Shown: piece after piece, positions 25,074 to 34,141 of the stretch
Layout of the letters: each line of letters begins with the position of its first letter
How positions within the stretch are numbered: the stretch's first letter is position 1
Assembly (NCBI GenBank): GCA_030445275.1
Contig: JAUCSE010000089.1
Span: 117,309 to 181,308 of the forward strand
Length of the DNA stretch: 64,000 nucleotides
Source of the DNA: Mucilaginibacter sp.
GTDB taxonomy: Bacteria > Bacteroidota > Bacteroidia > Sphingobacteriales > Sphingobacteriaceae
Reading direction: 5' to 3'
Made by a program: the position numbers and the translations under genes
Notes under the pieces: generated by a model
Told to the model about the DNA's origin: nothing
Seen by the model: only the letters and a program-made list of their open reading frames with translations
The model's database searches: none

Positions 25074-26300
25074 GTGACGTTTCAGGATTTTAATTTTAAC
25101 GAACAGTTATTCGAAGGCATACAAAGTATGGGATTTACCACCCCTACGCCTATACAGGAAATGGCCATCCCGGTTATTTTAAACGGACAGGACCTTATTG
25201 CCTGCGCGCAAACCGGTACAGGTAAAACCGGCGCTTATTTATTGCCCGTTTTAAACCATATCAGCAGCACCAATAAACACCATACCAGTACGCTTATTTT
25301 AGCGCCAACACGTGAGCTGGCCCAGCAAATTGATCAGCAGGTTGAAGGTCTGGCTTATTTTACAGGCGTAAGCTCATTAGCCGTATTTGGCGGGGGCGAT
25401 GGCATGGCCTATGAGCAACAACGCAGGGGCATTCAGAATAATGTAAACATCATTATTGCTACACCAGGCCGTTTAATAGCCCATCTTACATCAGGTGTTT
25501 TAAAGCTAAACCATTTGACCCACCTGATACTCGACGAGGCTGACCGCATGCTGGACATGGGTTTCTCTGACGATATCATGAAGATCATCAGCTATCTGCC
25601 CAAAACCAGGCAAACACTCTTATTTTCAGCAACCATGCCGGGGCGCATCCGCTCGTTGGCTAAATCGGTGCTGAAAGATCCTCAGCAGATCAATATCGCT
25701 ATATCGCAGCCTGCAGTAGGTATCGATCAGCAGATCTATCGCCTGCATGATCAGCAAAAAACACCATTACTACAGCTTATCCTGCGCGACTCGGCTTATG
25801 CAAGCACCATTATTTTTGCGTCAAGAAAAGAGATTGTAAAATCATTATACAAAGAGCTTAAGGCCATTAAGATCAACGCGAACGCTTTTCACTCCGATCT
25901 GGAACAAAAAGAGCGCGAAGAGATATTGCTGAAATTTAAAAACAAACAGCTCCCAGTTATTATTGGTACCGATGCTCTGTCGCGCGGTATCGATGTGGAA
26001 GGCATAGACCTGGTAATCAACTATGATGTTCCCGGCGACCCGGAGGATTATATCCACCGTATTGGCCGCACCGCACGTGCCGCCACTACTGGTACCGCCA
26101 TCACTTTTGTTAATCACCGCGATGAACGCAAGCTAAAAAACATTGAGCAGCTGATAGAAAAACCTATCCGACTGGTTGGTTTGCCTGATGAACTGGCCTC
26201 AATACAGCCGCACCCTGTTCAGCAGCATGAACGATCTGATTCAAAAAACAAACCCAACAGGCGTTTTAACAAAAAGAAACCCAAAAAGAATATCCAGTAA
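25074..26300 (+). CDS. DEAD-box ATP-dependent RNA helicase
   Basis: 408 residues, starting at a GTG; no suitable ATG occurs before the Q motif. In order: TPTPIQ (Q motif), AQTGTGKT (Walker A), PTRELAQQ (Ia), DEAD in LILDEADRML (Walker B), SAT, FASRKEIVKSLY (IV), GTDALSRGIDV (V) and HRIGRTAR (VI). The basic tail after about residue 375 (Lys/Arg/Asn-rich) probably binds RNA. It resembles RhlE-type helicases acting in ribosome assembly or RNA turnover. Its stop codon overlaps an upstream ATG of the GH43 frame. Confidence 0.95.
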   Translation: MTFQDFNFNEQLFEGIQSMGFTTPTPIQEMAIPVILNGQDLIACAQTGTGKTGAYLLPVLNHISSTNKHHTSTLILAPTRELAQQIDQQVEGLAYFTGVSSLAVFGGGDGMAYEQQRRGIQNNVNIIIATPGRLIAHLTSGVLKLNHLTHLILDEADRMLDMGFSDDIMKIISYLPKTRQTLLFSATMPGRIRSLAKSVLKDPQQINIAISQPAVGIDQQIYRLHDQQKTPLLQLILRDSAYASTIIFASRKEIVKSLYKELKAIKINANAFHSDLEQKEREEILLKFKNKQLPVIIGTDALSRGIDVEGIDLVINYDVPGDPEDYIHRIGRTARAATTGTAITFVNHRDERKLKNIEQLIEKPIRLVGLPDELASIQPHPVQQHERSDSKNKPNRRFNKKKPKKNIQ

Positions 26301-26311
26301 TGATCAGGAGC

Positions 26312-27301
26312 ATGTATAAAAAAATGCTTTTACAGTTTGTATTGGGTGCCGCGCTAACTGTATCCGCTGTTAACTCTTTTGCACAGGACAAAAAGACATC
26401 AGGCAATCCGGTTGTTGATGGTTGGTATGCCGATCCGGAAGCCCAAATATTCAATCATCAGTATTGGTTATATCCAACCTACTCTGCCAAATATAATGAA
26501 CAAGTGTTTATGGATGCTTTTTCATCGCCCGATCTGATACATTGGACCAAACATAATCACATTGTTGATACCAGCGGAGTTAAATGGGTAAAGCGGGCCT
26601 TATGGGCACCTGCCGTTACTGAAAAAGATGGTAAATATTACCTATTCTTTGGCGCTAATGACATCCAGAACAATAACGAGAAAGGCGGCATTGGTGTCGC
26701 TGTAAGCGATAATCCAGGAGGACCATTCAAGGATTACTTAGGCAAACCACTGATAGACCAGATCATCAATAAAGCCCAACCCATTGACCAGTTTATTTTT
26801 AAGGATGATAACGATCAGTATTACATGATATACGGCGGCTGGGGGCAGTGTAATATCGTTAAATTAAAAAATGATTTTACTGGTCTTGTGCCATTTGAAG
26901 ATGGTGTAACCTATAAAAAGATCACCCCCGAAGGCTATGTAGAAGGCCCGGTAATGTTTAAGCGAAACGGAAAATATTATTTTATGTGGAGCGAAGGCGG
27001 CTGGACAGGTCCGGATTACCGCGTGGCCTATGCCATTGGCGATACCCCATTCGGGCCGTTTAAGCGTATCGGCACCATTCTGAAACAGGATGCCAGCATT
27101 GCCACCGGTGCAGGTCACCATTCAGTGATCAATGTACCCGGTACCGATGAGTGGTACATTGTATACCACCGCCGTCCATTAACCGAAACTGATGCTAACC
27201 ACCGCGTAATGTGCATTGACAAAATGTACTTTGACGCCGATGGGAATATCAAGCCGGTAAAGATCACGAATGAGGGTGTAGAGGCGCGAATGTTGAAATA
27301 A
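26312..27301 (+). CDS. Exported GH43 family glycoside hydrolase
   Basis: 329 residues from the ATG giving MYKKMLLQFVLG as signal peptide; an ATG four codons earlier (26300) overlaps the helicase stop. A single five-bladed beta-propeller. The general base Asp is in GWYADPEAQIF, the pKa-setting Asp in PIDQFIFKDD and the acid Glu in GYVEGPVMFKRNGKYYFMWSEGG. GH43 enzymes remove arabinofuranose, xylose or related sugars from plant polysaccharides, in the periplasm or at the cell surface. There is no CBM. The substrate cannot be inferred from the helicase neighbour. Confidence 0.9.
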   Translation: MYKKMLLQFVLGAALTVSAVNSFAQDKKTSGNPVVDGWYADPEAQIFNHQYWLYPTYSAKYNEQVFMDAFSSPDLIHWTKHNHIVDTSGVKWVKRALWAPAVTEKDGKYYLFFGANDIQNNNEKGGIGVAVSDNPGGPFKDYLGKPLIDQIINKAQPIDQFIFKDDNDQYYMIYGGWGQCNIVKLKNDFTGLVPFEDGVTYKKITPEGYVEGPVMFKRNGKYYFMWSEGGWTGPDYRVAYAIGDTPFGPFKRIGTILKQDASIATGAGHHSVINVPGTDEWYIVYHRRPLTETDANHRVMCIDKMYFDADGNIKPVKITNEGVEARMLK

Positions 27302-27322
27302 TAAGACTTTATTATATTAATC

Positions 27323-27405
27323 TTGTCATCCTGAACGTAGTGAAGGATCTATTTGTGAACTTGCATATGGAAGATTAGATTCTTCACTACGTTCAGAATG
27401 ACAAA
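27323..27405. repeat. Palindromic repeat, family B, copy 3
   Basis: Left arm TTGTCATCCTGAACGTAGTG, right arm CACTACGTTCAGAATGACAA, centre CTTGCATATGGAA shared with copy 2. It lies between the convergent GH43 and cysM genes. Confidence 0.9.
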
Positions 27406-27424
27406 AGTTTTATGAGGCGGGTTT

Positions 27425-28297
27425 TTACCCAAACAGATCGCTGCTCAAATACCTGTCGCCACGGTCGCAGCAAATAAAAACAATCACGCCCTCTTTTAGC
27501 TCAGCGGCCAGTTTTATAGCTGCTGATAATGCACCACCGCTACTCATCCCGGCAAAAACACCCTCTACTCTCGCAAGTTTACGGGCCATTTGGGTAGCCT
27601 CTTCCTCTGAAATATCCATTACCCTGTCAACCCGCGTGGCATCGAATATTTTGGGCAGATAAGCCTCAGGCCACCTGCGTATACCCGGGATAGATGAGCC
27701 TTCAGTAGGTTGGCAGCCCACGATTTGTATATCTTTATTTTTTTCTTTCAAATACCTGGAGCAACCCATAATGGTACCGGTAGTGCCCATAGCGCTTACA
27801 AAATGGGTAATCTTCCCTTCCGTATCACGCCATATCTCAGGGCCGGTTGTCTTAATGTGAGCGCCATAATTATCCGGATTGGCAAACTGGTTCATTAAGT
27901 AATAACCGGGGGTAGCACCTTTTTCTTCGGCATAATCGCGACATTGTTCAATGCCCTCCAGCAAAGTTACTTTAGCGCCAAAAGCCTCCATGGTAAGGGT
28001 ACGTTCGCGGGTGGAATTGGAGGGCATTACCAGTTCAATTTCAAGATTAAACAAACTTGCCATCATGGCCAGCGCTATACCTGTATTGCCGCTGGTAGCT
28101 TCAACTAGTTTAGTATCAGGTTTTATATCCCCACGCTCCAAAGCGCTACGAATCATGTTCAGCGCCGCACGGTCCTTAACGCTGCCTCCAGGATTATTAC
28201 CTTCTAGTTTGGCAAATATTTGTACGTTAGGATTGGGGTTAAGTTTTTTTATTTCAACCATAGGCGTATTGCCTATCAGATCAATTATACCAGCCAT
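27425..28297 (-). CDS. cysM: Cysteine synthase (O-acetylserine sulfhydrylase B type)
   Basis: 290 residues. PLP fold type II: the Schiff-base lysine is Lys41 in NPGGSVKDRAAL, the substrate loop is TSGNTGIAL and the phosphate loop is GTTGTIMG. The short length (no extended C-terminal part) and the LIGNTPMVEI start fit CysM more than CysK. It makes cysteine from O-acetylserine and sulfide or thiosulfate. The serine acetyltransferase gene lies 97 bases upstream on the same strand, so the two steps are encoded together. Confidence 0.93.
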   Translation of the reverse strand: MAGIIDLIGNTPMVEIKKLNPNPNVQIFAKLEGNNPGGSVKDRAALNMIRSALERGDIKPDTKLVEATSGNTGIALAMMASLFNLEIELVMPSNSTRERTLTMEAFGAKVTLLEGIEQCRDYAEEKGATPGYYLMNQFANPDNYGAHIKTTGPEIWRDTEGKITHFVSAMGTTGTIMGCSRYLKEKNKDIQIVGCQPTEGSSIPGIRRWPEAYLPKIFDATRVDRVMDISEEEATQMARKLARVEGVFAGMSSGGALSAAIKLAAELKEGVIVFICCDRGDRYLSSDLFG

Positions 28298-28394
28298 ATT
28301 ATTATTTCTACAAAAGCTAAATTAAGAGGAATATTTTGCTTTGGGTATCTCTAATTAAAAACTGGTGGTATTGTGAGGATAATATGATATTGGA

Positions 28395-29204
28395 CTAAGC
28401 TTCATCGCTTTTCAGCGTTCTGTATTGTGGCGTATGGTATACCCTTGAATTTGGCGGGATGCTTTTGGTGAGCCAAACATTACCGCCAATAATACTATCA
28501 CGACCAATAATGGTTTCGCCTCCCAATATGGTAGCGCCTGAATATATAACCACATTATCCTCAACCGTTGGATGGCGCTTGGTATACGCCATACTTTTAT
28601 CAACACTTAGCGCACCAAGGGTAACGCCTTGATACAGTTTCACATGATCGCCAATTTTACAACTTTCGCCTATTACTATACCTGTACCATGATCAATATA
28701 AAAATACTCACCAATTTCTGCAGCGGGGTGTATATCAATACCTGTTTTAGAGTGTGCATACTCGGTCAATATCCGCGGGATCAAAGGAACATCATCTACA
28801 TACAGGCTATGCGCCAGGCGATACAGCGATATGGCATAAAAACCGGGGTAGGTACGTATTACTTCAAACTCGCTGCGGGCAGCAGGGTCGCCATTAAATA
28901 TGGCCTGAATATCAGTGTTAAGCACCTCATAAAGCAGGGGCAGTAGTTTAAAGAAACGAGCAGCCCGTTTTTTATTATCGCAATCATCGCAGGCCTTAGT
29001 GACCTCCATGATGTGGAACAGCTCATTCTCTAACAGCGTAAACTCCGCTTTCAGCTCATCAACATTGGCAAATACTTTTCCGGTTTGCTCTGGGTAAAGC
29101 AAATGAATAACCCGAAGCGCCCACTGAGTGATCTCCTCATTAGATGGCACAGCCTCAAGCTTTTGCTGCTTGCTAAAAATTTGCCGGTAAAAATCCTCAC
29201 TCAT
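28395..29204 (-). CDS. cysE: Serine O-acetyltransferase
   Basis: 269 residues. The N-terminal helical domain (about 1-140) is followed by left-handed beta-helix hexapeptide repeats (IDIHPAAEIGEYFYIDHGTGIVIGE and later), with the catalytic His of the DHGTGIVIGE segment. It makes O-acetylserine from serine and acetyl-CoA for the cysteine synthase encoded next. The N-terminal extension fits the EpsC/SAT form common in Bacteroidetes. The C-terminal tail TPQYRTLKSDEA does not end in Ile, the residue that usually docks SAT into its sulfhydrylase partner. Confidence 0.93.
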   Translation of the reverse strand: MSEDFYRQIFSKQQKLEAVPSNEEITQWALRVIHLLYPEQTGKVFANVDELKAEFTLLENELFHIMEVTKACDDCDNKKRAARFFKLLPLLYEVLNTDIQAIFNGDPAARSEFEVIRTYPGFYAISLYRLAHSLYVDDVPLIPRILTEYAHSKTGIDIHPAAEIGEYFYIDHGTGIVIGESCKIGDHVKLYQGVTLGALSVDKSMAYTKRHPTVEDNVVIYSGATILGGETIIGRDSIIGGNVWLTKSIPPNSRVYHTPQYRTLKSDEA

Positions 29205-29366
29205 GTTTTATATCCGGTTGTTAGGATAACAACTGCGAAAATGCAAGTTTATATAAAAGAATGTGCTTTATATGTAAAAAGGTACGGTTAATTACTTGTT
29301 TAATAAAATAATGTGCGCATAATCCCGCTTTGTTTTATCTTGTACTTTAATTTATTATACCTATTT

Positions 29367-30152
29367 ATGAAAAGAAGATCATTTGTAAAAACGTCGCTTT
29401 TAACCAGCGCGGCGGCAAGCATATTACCCTACAGCAGTATGGCAAAAGAAAAATCTGGTACTGAATTTTATGAACTGCGCACTTATACCCTTAAAAATCA
29501 AACTCAGCAAAAACTGGTTGAAGATTATTTTCGGGATGCAGCCATTCCGGCACTCAATAAATTGGGCAGCAAAAATATTGGTGTGTTTACAGAGCTTAAA
29601 CCTGCCGAGCAAACAAAAATTTACGTACTGATACCTTTTAACAGTCTTGCCGATTTTTTAAATGTACAGGAAAAGCTTGATCAGGATACCGTTTATAGGG
29701 AAAAGGGAGCCGCCTATTTAACCGCCCCGGCTACTGAACCTGCTTATGAACGTATTGAAAGTTCATTATTAAAAGCATTTGCCCACATGCATAAAATGCA
29801 GGTAAACAAAAAAGGAGAGCGCATTTTTGAACTGCGCAGATATGAGCATGCCAGCGAAAGTGCTGGTAAAAAGAAGCTGGAAATGTTTAATGATGCCGGC
29901 GAAATAGACATTTTTAAACGCCTTGGTTTTAACCCGGTATTTTTTGGTGAAACAGTTATTGGCGATCACCGGCCCAACCTGATCTATATGATCACCTTTG
30001 ATGATTTGGATGCTAAAGCGGCACATTGGAAAGCTTTTGGCAGCGATGTGGAATGGAAGAAGATAAGCTCACTACCCGACTATTCCGATGCCAAACTGGT
30101 ATCGCATATTACATCAACAATGTTACAGCCAATTAATGGATCGCAGATTTAA
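29367..30152 (+). CDS. Tat-exported NIPSNAP family protein
   Basis: 261 residues from the ATG that begins a twin-arginine signal (MKRRSFVKTSLLTSAAAS); the frame is open 18 codons further upstream but that part is not a signal. Two NIPSNAP ferredoxin-like domains follow: FYELRTYTLKN at about residue 34 and FELRRYEHASE at about 158. The function of bacterial NIPSNAP proteins is not settled; they are often near secreted sugar isomerases and DUF1080 genes, as here. It is followed after 82 bases by a Tat-exported TIM-barrel protein. Confidence 0.88.
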   Translation: MKRRSFVKTSLLTSAAASILPYSSMAKEKSGTEFYELRTYTLKNQTQQKLVEDYFRDAAIPALNKLGSKNIGVFTELKPAEQTKIYVLIPFNSLADFLNVQEKLDQDTVYREKGAAYLTAPATEPAYERIESSLLKAFAHMHKMQVNKKGERIFELRRYEHASESAGKKKLEMFNDAGEIDIFKRLGFNPVFFGETVIGDHRPNLIYMITFDDLDAKAAHWKAFGSDVEWKKISSLPDYSDAKLVSHITSTMLQPINGSQI

Positions 30153-30234
30153 ACCATTCAATTAAAATTACGTCATTTGTGTTTAGTGTTCATAATACAC
30201 TATATTTACATTAACCAATTAATAAAGCAAAACA

Positions 30235-31119
30235 ATGACTACCAGACGTTCATTTCTCAAAACTTCGGCAGTGCTTTCGGCCGGACTTTTAGCAGCCCCA
30301 AACTTATTTGCGTACGATAAAAAATATATCGGCCTGCAATTATACACGGTTCGTGATGCCATGACAAAAGATCCGGCAGCAGCATTGGCCAAAGTTGCAC
30401 AAATAGGCTATACCTCGGTTGAGGGTGCCACCTATACCGGCACTGAGCTATTTTATGGCTCTGATGCCAAAGCATTTAAAGCCTTGTTGAAACAAAACGG
30501 CCTCATCATGCCAAGCGCGCACTATCGCCTGGGCGAGGAGCAGGTTAACGGCGCATCGCAAAAAGGAACCATCCTGAACGATTGGGAAAAAGCGGTTGCC
30601 GATGCGGCAGAGGTTGGCGTAAAGTATATGGTATGTGCTTATTTATCACAAACCGAACGCGGCTCCCTTGACCATTATAAAAAAGTTGCCGAAGATTTCA
30701 ACAAAGCAGGCGAAGTATGTAAAAAATCAGGCATTCAGCTTTGTTACCATAATCACGATTTTGAATTTATACAGGAGGATGGCAAGTATCCGTACGAAAC
30801 CATATTACACAACACCGATAAAAACCTGGTAAAATTTGAAATGGATCTTTATTGGATCACCAAAGCCAACCAGGACCCTTTAGCCCTGTTTAATGAAAAC
30901 CCGGGTCGTTTCCCGCTTTGGCATGTGAAGGATATGGATAGAACCCCTGAACGGAAATTCACTGAGGTAGGCAATGGCACTATAGACTTTAAAAAGATAT
31001 TTGCACAATCAAAAAAAGCGGGTTTACAATACTTTTTTGTAGAACAGGATGTATGCCCGGGCGATCCTTTTGATAGTATTACCCAAAGTATTACTTATAT
31101 CAAAAAGAACCTGGTATAA
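30235..31119 (+). CDS. Tat-exported sugar phosphate isomerase/epimerase family protein
   Basis: 294 residues. Twin-arginine signal (MTTRRSFLKTSAVLSAG), then a xylose-isomerase-like TIM barrel. Metal and substrate segments: CYHNHDFEF, KFEMDLYWI, LWHVKDMD and FVEQDVCPGD, which supply the two Glu, Asp and His of the divalent metal site. Exported members act on free or 3-keto sugars rather than phosphates (epimerases and 3-keto-glycoside lyases are known). With the GMC/DUF1080 genes 8 kb away, a role in 3-keto-glycoside breakdown is possible (inference). Confidence 0.9.
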   Translation: MTTRRSFLKTSAVLSAGLLAAPNLFAYDKKYIGLQLYTVRDAMTKDPAAALAKVAQIGYTSVEGATYTGTELFYGSDAKAFKALLKQNGLIMPSAHYRLGEEQVNGASQKGTILNDWEKAVADAAEVGVKYMVCAYLSQTERGSLDHYKKVAEDFNKAGEVCKKSGIQLCYHNHDFEFIQEDGKYPYETILHNTDKNLVKFEMDLYWITKANQDPLALFNENPGRFPLWHVKDMDRTPERKFTEVGNGTIDFKKIFAQSKKAGLQYFFVEQDVCPGDPFDSITQSITYIKKNLV

Positions 31120-31145
31120 AAACTTTGTTACAGTATATAATAAGT

Positions 31146-31184
31146 AAAAGGCCATCGTTTATACAATAAAGCGATGGCCTTTAT
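31146..31184 (+). terminator. Intrinsic terminator
   Basis: AAAAGGCCATCG and CGATGGCCTTT form a strong stem after the isomerase stop at 31119, ending in TTTATTAT. Confidence 0.88.
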
Positions 31185-31216
31185 TATCATATTAAATCGC
31201 TTCCTGCCTAATTATT

Positions 31217-31354
31217 ATGGAAATGGAAAATGATATCAGTATGATCAAATATTTGCTCCTGATTTTGGCAGCATCTTTCTTGTTTGCCTGTGCGGCAGAG
31301 GCACAAACAGGAAAATCATTAATCGCGAATAATACCATATCGGCATGCCCCTAA
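31217..31354 (+). CDS. Possible tiny lipoprotein or gene remnant
   Basis: 45 codons from the ATG at 31217. From the internal Met (residue 9) the peptide begins MIKYLLLILAASFLFAC, a good lipoprotein signal with lipobox LFAC, and then has only about 20 more residues before the stop. Either a very short lipoprotein or the 5' remnant of a lost gene: the following 75 bases carry no continuation in any frame. No relative is recognised. Apart from this and the terminator the 309-base gap 31120-31428 shows nothing. Confidence 0.3.
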   Translation: MEMENDISMIKYLLLILAASFLFACAAEAQTGKSLIANNTISACP

Positions 31355-31428
31355 CCAGTATCTGAAAAGCAACGGGGCCATAATTACAGCAATGCGAATA
31401 GTCGATTATTATTTCATAAAATTGCTGC

Positions 31429-32562
31429 ATGATCCGTTTTGTAATCAGCATTTTGCTGTTGCTTGTTTCCTTACTGGCAATTTTTAAAGCTCCTGAATAT
31501 TATTTATGGATGTTGGTCATTTTAGTTAGCGAGTTTCCATGGATATTCATGGCATTTACCTTCATTACGCTTTTAAGTGGTTTTTATGTTGATAAATATC
31601 AGCCTGCAGGTACCATTCTGGGGATTATTGCTTTGCTTTTGTTTACTTCGCCAATAGTACGGGCCTACCTGGTGGCTGGCCGCGTTAAACAGAATTTTGA
31701 AACTACTTTTGGTGCGGGAAGCGCTGTTATTGGTTCAGGCAATGATCAAACACCATTCAGTTTTTGGAAACAATTTAACGGCACCCCAAAACTCAGCAGT
31801 AAGACATTTATATACCATAGTTATCCCCGTTTAAATTTATCCCTGGATTATTATAGCTCCGGAATTAAAGGCAAAAGGCCCTGCGTGGTGGTGATTCATG
31901 GGGGTTCGTGGAAATCAGGTGATAATAAACAACTACCGGAGTTAAATAGTTACCTGGCTGCTATTGGCTATCAGGTAGCTTCTATAAATTATCGTTTAGC
32001 ACCTCAATATAAAAACCCTGCCCCACTGGAAGACGTTCTTTCAGCTATTAATTATCTGCGCCAGCATGCTGATGAATTACATATTGATACCAATAACTTT
32101 GTTTTATTGGGTCGCTCGGCAGGAGCTCAAATAGCCTTGCTGACTGCTTATACCCAACATATACCAGGATTAAAGGCGGTTATTGATTATTATGGCCCTG
32201 CCGATATGGTTTGGGGATACTCTGCACCGGCAAGCCCGTTAGTTATGGATTCGCGCAAGGTAATGGAAGATTATTTAGGTGGCACTTATCAACAGGTGCC
32301 TCAAAAATACACCGCCAGTTCCCCACTTGAATTTGTAAATCGCCAAACTATACCAACGCTTATTATTCATGGCGATAATGACGTACTGGTTTCGCCAGAG
32401 CACAGCAGGCGATTAAATATAAAACTGCAGCAGAATGGTATAAAACACTTCCTGCTCAAACTACCATGGGCTACCCATGGCTTTGATTATAATTTAAATG
32501 GCCCGGGCGGACAATTAGCCACCTATACTGTTGAACGCTTTTTAAATGTGATGACTAAATAA
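31429..32562 (+). CDS. Membrane-anchored alpha/beta hydrolase (BD-FAE/HSL-like)
   Basis: 377 residues. Three hydrophobic helices fill residues 1-85, then a linker, then an esterase domain from about residue 120. The oxyanion segment is VIHGGSWKSGD, the nucleophile elbow is LLGRSAGAQ, the acid lies in IIHGDNDVLVSPEHS and the histidine in WATHGFDY. This matches the bifunctional feruloyl/acetyl-xylan esterase and hormone-sensitive-lipase group. The catalytic domain follows the last helix; which side of the membrane it faces is not certain. It is convergent with the S41 peptidase gene, 18 bases apart. Confidence 0.87.
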   Translation: MIRFVISILLLLVSLLAIFKAPEYYLWMLVILVSEFPWIFMAFTFITLLSGFYVDKYQPAGTILGIIALLLFTSPIVRAYLVAGRVKQNFETTFGAGSAVIGSGNDQTPFSFWKQFNGTPKLSSKTFIYHSYPRLNLSLDYYSSGIKGKRPCVVVIHGGSWKSGDNKQLPELNSYLAAIGYQVASINYRLAPQYKNPAPLEDVLSAINYLRQHADELHIDTNNFVLLGRSAGAQIALLTAYTQHIPGLKAVIDYYGPADMVWGYSAPASPLVMDSRKVMEDYLGGTYQQVPQKYTASSPLEFVNRQTIPTLIIHGDNDVLVSPEHSRRLNIKLQQNGIKHFLLKLPWATHGFDYNLNGPGGQLATYTVERFLNVMTK

Positions 32563-32580
32563 ACTTATAAAAAGCCTCTG

Positions 32581-34095
32581 CTACTTGATTAGGCTTAAGG
32601 CCTCTTTGATATCCAGATCCGTTTTACTCACCACATCTTCGGGGTTATACACCACCCTATAATCGGGCATAATACCATGTCCAAGCGCCGGATGTTTGGC
32701 AACCGATACAAACCGTAGCCACGGAAACTCCACAATAATGTGCGTATTGGGTAATGTTAAGTGCTGTATGGTACCACCACTGCAACCCTCGGCACCACCA
32801 GCGGTTTCCCGGCCAATAAATTTGGCGTTCTTACAAAATGTTTTAATGGCAATGGAAGTATGTGCCCCTGCAGAAAAGGTAGCGCCATCAATTAAAACGA
32901 ATAAATTACCGTCGAAATGAGCGGATTTATCAAGAGGTATAATGTCAATCAAATTACCAAAAACGGGCTTAAAATCAGCATGATAATAACTACCTTCTTT
33001 AAGGTTTGTGGGTTTAAAGCTTTGATTAAAGCTTGCTGTCAATGTGGTATCAAAGTATTTTTCAAAATGATTTATCGCGATGTTGGGTAATCTTGATTTT
33101 ACACTGCCCACCATAGGGAAAGGTGAATTGGCCAGGTAGCTTAATAGTTTTGCTGCAACCCTGATATCGCCCCCGGTATTATGCCGCAGATCAATGATCA
33201 GGTTTTTTACCCCTTTTTCATGGATCTGTTTAAATGCCTCTTTAAAAATAATGGTATCACTATATTGATAACTATGTGCCTCAAACCATGCGGTCGACCC
33301 ATTTTTTAAAAACCGTAACGGTAAGTAATCCGTATTTTTGGCTATTATCCAGTTGGTATAGTTATCAACTGTTTTGGAATTCTCTAATTGCGGCGCACCC
33401 TTCACCGCCACATTAACTTCAATGGTTTTTAATGCCCCTTGTTTGGTACGCAGGGAAATATGGTAGGGAGGCTGCCAATGGTAATAATTATTACAAGCAT
33501 CCTCAAAGCCATCATATTCACTTAAAAATAATTCTTTAAATGTTTTGTTATATCCATCGCCGGCATACAGAGCAGATCCATGAGCTATAATTTCCTCTAC
33601 AGGAACATTATTCATACTCACAATTTCATCCCCGGTATTAAGCGCTGCTACTTGATGTGTAGTGACCCAGGCTTGATTACCGCGAACCAGTACCTCAAAA
33701 GGCAAATGTGGTGTTTTTACTCTTTTATATCCCTCGGAATGTTTTAATTGGGTATGCCCGCAGCCCAGTTTACTGATCAGCGGATAAACGCGGCTAATAA
33801 AGTCGTTTTCATATAACGGAGTATCAATACTCCCCGCTATCTGGGCGTAAAGCTTCTGCAAGCTATCCGGAGCAGTATACATACCATAAGCCGGATGCAT
33901 CTCTTTAATAGCCGACCAAAGGATAAAAAGATCATCATGCATGCTTTTTACAGCTAGTTTTTTAGCTACAGTATCTGTACTACCAGGCTTTGACGATGCA
34001 TCTTTTTTGGTTCCCGGCTGATTACAACCCGCAATTATAATCGTCGTGAAAAAATAAAGAATAGCTTTAAAGATTAGTTTAGGGTTTGTTTTCAT
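32581..34095 (-). CDS. S41 family peptidase lipoprotein
   Basis: 504 residues with a lipoprotein signal (FFTTIIIAGC). A PDZ-like part (about 120-190, GDEIVSMNNVPVEEII) comes before the C-terminal-processing-protease domain, whose core is LIIDLRHNTGGDIRVA and FVLIDGATFSAGAHTSIAIK. The nucleophile is the Ser of TFSAGA, and the usual upstream Ser/Thr and downstream GRETAGGAEG loop are present. Such secreted tail-specific proteases often resemble tricorn-like enzymes. No substrate is indicated by the neighbours. Confidence 0.88.
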   Translation of the reverse strand: MKTNPKLIFKAILYFFTTIIIAGCNQPGTKKDASSKPGSTDTVAKKLAVKSMHDDLFILWSAIKEMHPAYGMYTAPDSLQKLYAQIAGSIDTPLYENDFISRVYPLISKLGCGHTQLKHSEGYKRVKTPHLPFEVLVRGNQAWVTTHQVAALNTGDEIVSMNNVPVEEIIAHGSALYAGDGYNKTFKELFLSEYDGFEDACNNYYHWQPPYHISLRTKQGALKTIEVNVAVKGAPQLENSKTVDNYTNWIIAKNTDYLPLRFLKNGSTAWFEAHSYQYSDTIIFKEAFKQIHEKGVKNLIIDLRHNTGGDIRVAAKLLSYLANSPFPMVGSVKSRLPNIAINHFEKYFDTTLTASFNQSFKPTNLKEGSYYHADFKPVFGNLIDIIPLDKSAHFDGNLFVLIDGATFSAGAHTSIAIKTFCKNAKFIGRETAGGAEGCSGGTIQHLTLPNTHIIVEFPWLRFVSVAKHPALGHGIMPDYRVVYNPEDVVSKTDLDIKEALSLIK

Positions 34096-34141
34096 TGTTA
34101 ATATATTAAAATATGTTCAGGAGACACATTACATGCGTCTA

